Shown here: in pieces, positions 61,583 through 64,000 of the stretch
Numbering within the stretch: the stretch's first letter is position 1
Layout of the letters: every line of letters starts with the position of its first letter
Origin: Amblyomma americanum
Lineage: Eukaryota; Arthropoda; Arachnida; Ixodida; Ixodidae
DNA length: 64,000 nt
Assembly (NCBI RefSeq): GCF_052857255.1
Contig: NC_135497.1
Location: 186,038,084 to 186,102,083 of the forward strand
Reading direction: 5' to 3'
Notes under the pieces: model-generated
What the model was told of the DNA's origin: nothing
The model's database searches: none
What the model saw: the letters and a program-made list of their open reading frames with translations, nothing else
Program-made: the position numbers and the translations under genes

Positions 61583-61978
61583 CTGCATACATTAGCACTG
61601 ATAACTTCGTTGTAGACACGCGGCACTGCAGTAATAGGCCGCAGCGTTCATTGGGTGATCAACCTCTCGCGATCATCAACTGCAACGAGCCACAGAGGCA
61701 CGGTGAACGTGCTGCATATCAAAAGTGCGGAAGGCAATCAAATGGGGTTTTAAAGTGAAGGCTTTTCTGGCCGCAAACTTGCGATATCGCCGTGGCGGTG
61801 CTCCGAGGATGCACATAACGTCAAAACGCGCGGCTCACCGCGCATAATTCTCTCTTTCTCGCTCCCTAGTCACTACTGAGCATGAGCCAATAGTAGCATC
61901 GAGCCACAGGTGTCCGCCGCTGCGCAGCGCCACGCCTTTCCTCAAAATCCAACTTTCAATTGTCAGCTTTCTCTTTTT

Positions 61979-62079
61979 TCTTTCCCTCCCTTCTTTATCG
62001 CTTCCATTACGGCGCGGCTCGGGTGTCCACCGAGATATGTGAGACGGTTACTGTGTCATTTCCTTTCCTCAAAAACCAA
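61979..62079 (+). mobile_element. Diverged SINE 3' fragment (unit 3)
   Basis: Counterpart of 23,485-23,585. Confidence 0.65.
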
Positions 62080-62175
62080 ACAAAACTAGTCAGCCGACGG
62101 TGTTCATAGTTCATTGGCGTTGGCAACTTTGAAAAGGCCGTTCATTTTCACGAAAGGAAAGACGTAATAATAAAC

Positions 62176-62474
62176 GTAATAATTGGTTTTTGGGGAAAGG
62201 AAATTGCGCAGTATCTGTCCCGTATATCGTTGGACACCTGAACCGAGTCGTAAGGGAAGGGATAAACGAGGGAGTGAAAGAAGAAAGAGGTGCCGTAGTG
62301 GAGGGCTCCGGAATAATTTCGACCGCTGGGGGATCTTTCACGTGCACTGACATGGCACAAGACGCGGGCGCCTTAGCGTTTATCCACCATAAAAATGCAG
62401 CCGCCGCGGTCGGGTTCGAACCCGGGAACTCCGGATCAGTAGCCGAGCGCCCTAACCGCTGAGCCACCGCGGCG
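62176..62474 (-). mobile_element. Full-length Ruka-like SINE (unit 3)
   Basis: Same insertion as 23,682-23,980. Confidence 0.9.
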
Positions 62475-64000
62475 CACAACCGGCTCCGTGTGTCAGCGGA
62501 GACCTAAATCTCGCTTCCATGCACGTGGCGCTGGTATCCAACTGCAAAAGACTGCTTTGATTGCGTTCCCCACACTGGATAGGCAGCGCGCCCTCCCTGC
62601 CACCCTGGGAGGTGGCACGCAGTTAATGGTTGATCGCGAGATCTTGATCAGTAAACGAACGCAGCGGCCTAGCTATTGCTGCAGTGCCGCATGTCAGCCA
62701 CAACGCTGTCAGCGCTATTGCATTCAGGCCACATCTCTCTCCCACCACTGCCACGTGCATCAAATCACGAATGAGGCGTCCGCATATCCAGGCAGTCAGT
62801 TATGCGCCCTTCCTTTATACAACTCCATCATCGTCTAGAACATTGTCAACGCCAAGAACACTGTGAACGCCGACACCTTTCGCTTTGTATACCCTAGATT
62901 AACTGAGCTACTCCACATTAATTTTTTGCAGTTGCATGCCAACGCCACGTTACATGAAAGCGAAAGTGAGGTGTCCAATGACCCAGGGAGCCAGTTGTGC
63001 GCCTTTCCTTTCGTAAAAATGAGCGGCTTCGACGTTGTCAACAACACCAATGCACCAAATGAGCGCCGGCGGCTCATTTGTTTTTTGTTTTGAGGAACGG
63101 AAATGGAGCAGCAACTGTCTCATATGTCTCGGTGGACACTAGATCGAATGGATAAATACGGGATGGAAACAAGAAAAAAGAAAACTTGAGAATCGAATTT
63201 AAGGAAAGGTGTGGCGCTACGTAGCGGCGGAATACCTATGGCTCGGTGCAACTAGTGGCTCATGCGCAGTAGTGACTAGACACGCTTACCCGAAATGGGC
63301 CGCTGGCTATAGCCTAGCGTAGCTCTCGCTACAAACAATTCCATCCGCCTTTGACACAACACCACATCACTCAGAAAAACGCATAGGTAGCGCATTACAC
63401 AAGGAAGGGAGGCGGCCGTCTGCGGGGACAATCCGGCATAAAACAAAATATTGCAGACAGATATAACACAGGATATGAGCACAGCTGGCGGTTCTCCCTC
63501 CCCTGTGTTCATGTCATTTGTCACCCGCTTTACGTAGGGACTCGCTTGTGTCCCGTAGATTGTGTTCTGTAGCCGAGTACAATGCGAGCCATGACTTGTT
63601 GAATCGTTTGCAGACGTGAACATATATTTTGAACTTCTTTCACCCGTCGCATTATCGGGAACTTCCGCAAGCTGTTAACTCCAACTCTGTTGAGCGTTGT
63701 TTATCTCTCTTCTCGCTACCTCCACCATGCAGCATAAGTATTGTTTTTTCCGCCCAGAGCATGGCTTTCTTTCATGCCCAGCTTTCTGTGACATCTACTA
63801 CTTGTGCCATCTACCGGCAGTGGCGGCGACAGGGAGCGTAACTGAATGGGAAGAGGTACAAAAAAAAATCGTAAAACGTGAACAAAATCACCTACAGAAA
63901 TGCTTCGGGGATTTGTGTAATATACACTTAGCTGAGGAATGTGCCGAAGTTTCTGTCCTGTGCTATTAATACACGAGCTTCCCAGCGCGTTTGAATATTA

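Larger units (their letters stand above)
53506..64000 (+). repeat. Tandem unit 3, first 10.5 kb
   Basis: The unit 2/3 join at 53,506 is identical to the unit 1/2 join. At base differences checked by eye this unit usually agrees with unit 2 rather than unit 1. It continues past the right edge, so the copy number is unknown. Confidence 0.97.

Overview
The window looks like nuclear DNA of a hard tick (Ixodidae). It contains many copies of a tRNA-headed SINE that resembles the Ruka family described from ixodid ticks. It also holds fragments of RNase H-bearing LINEs, a Harbinger-type transposase remnant with a Myb/SANT-like gene, and an animal beta-tubulin gene split by GT-AG introns. The species is inferred from repeat content only; no organelle or marker gene is present.

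Region 1 to about 14,900 is repeat-rich single-copy sequence. From the left it holds a LINE whose 5' part is inverted (1-2,640), a second decayed LINE on the minus strand (to about 3,735), an 83-bp tandem duplication, a 371-bp foldback, several SINEs, and a dead PIF/Harbinger transposase (7,509-7,960, plus). A four-exon Myb/SANT-like gene (13,333 down to 8,755, minus) converges on the transposase. An intron of that gene carries a 743-bp LTR element with identical LTRs. A GC-rich stretch at 13,340-13,480 is the likely promoter of this gene.

From 14,898 to the right edge the window is a head-to-tail tandem array of one 19.3-kb unit: unit 1 14,898-34,224 (19,327 bp), unit 2 34,225-53,505 (19,281 bp), unit 3 53,506 to beyond 64,000 (10.5 kb seen). 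The join is sharp, at the same base in units 2 and 3. Each unit carries one complete beta-tubulin gene of seven coding exons (443 aa) with its own TATA-like box and poly(A) signal. Only exons 1-3 of the third gene fall inside the window. Units 1 and 2 both encode intact proteins that differ at five coding bases, four of them changing an amino acid, two of those in the C-terminal tail. The 8.3-kb third intron holds SINEs and an antisense, 5'-truncated, frameshifted transposase-like ORF.

The most interesting content is the beta-tubulin array with coding divergence between otherwise near-identical copies. Next come the Harbinger pair (dead transposase, apparently intact Myb-like partner with an odd splice donor) and the very young small LTR element. 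A false duplication by the assembler (separated haplotypes) cannot be excluded from sequence alone, although three copies with an identical junction argue against it.
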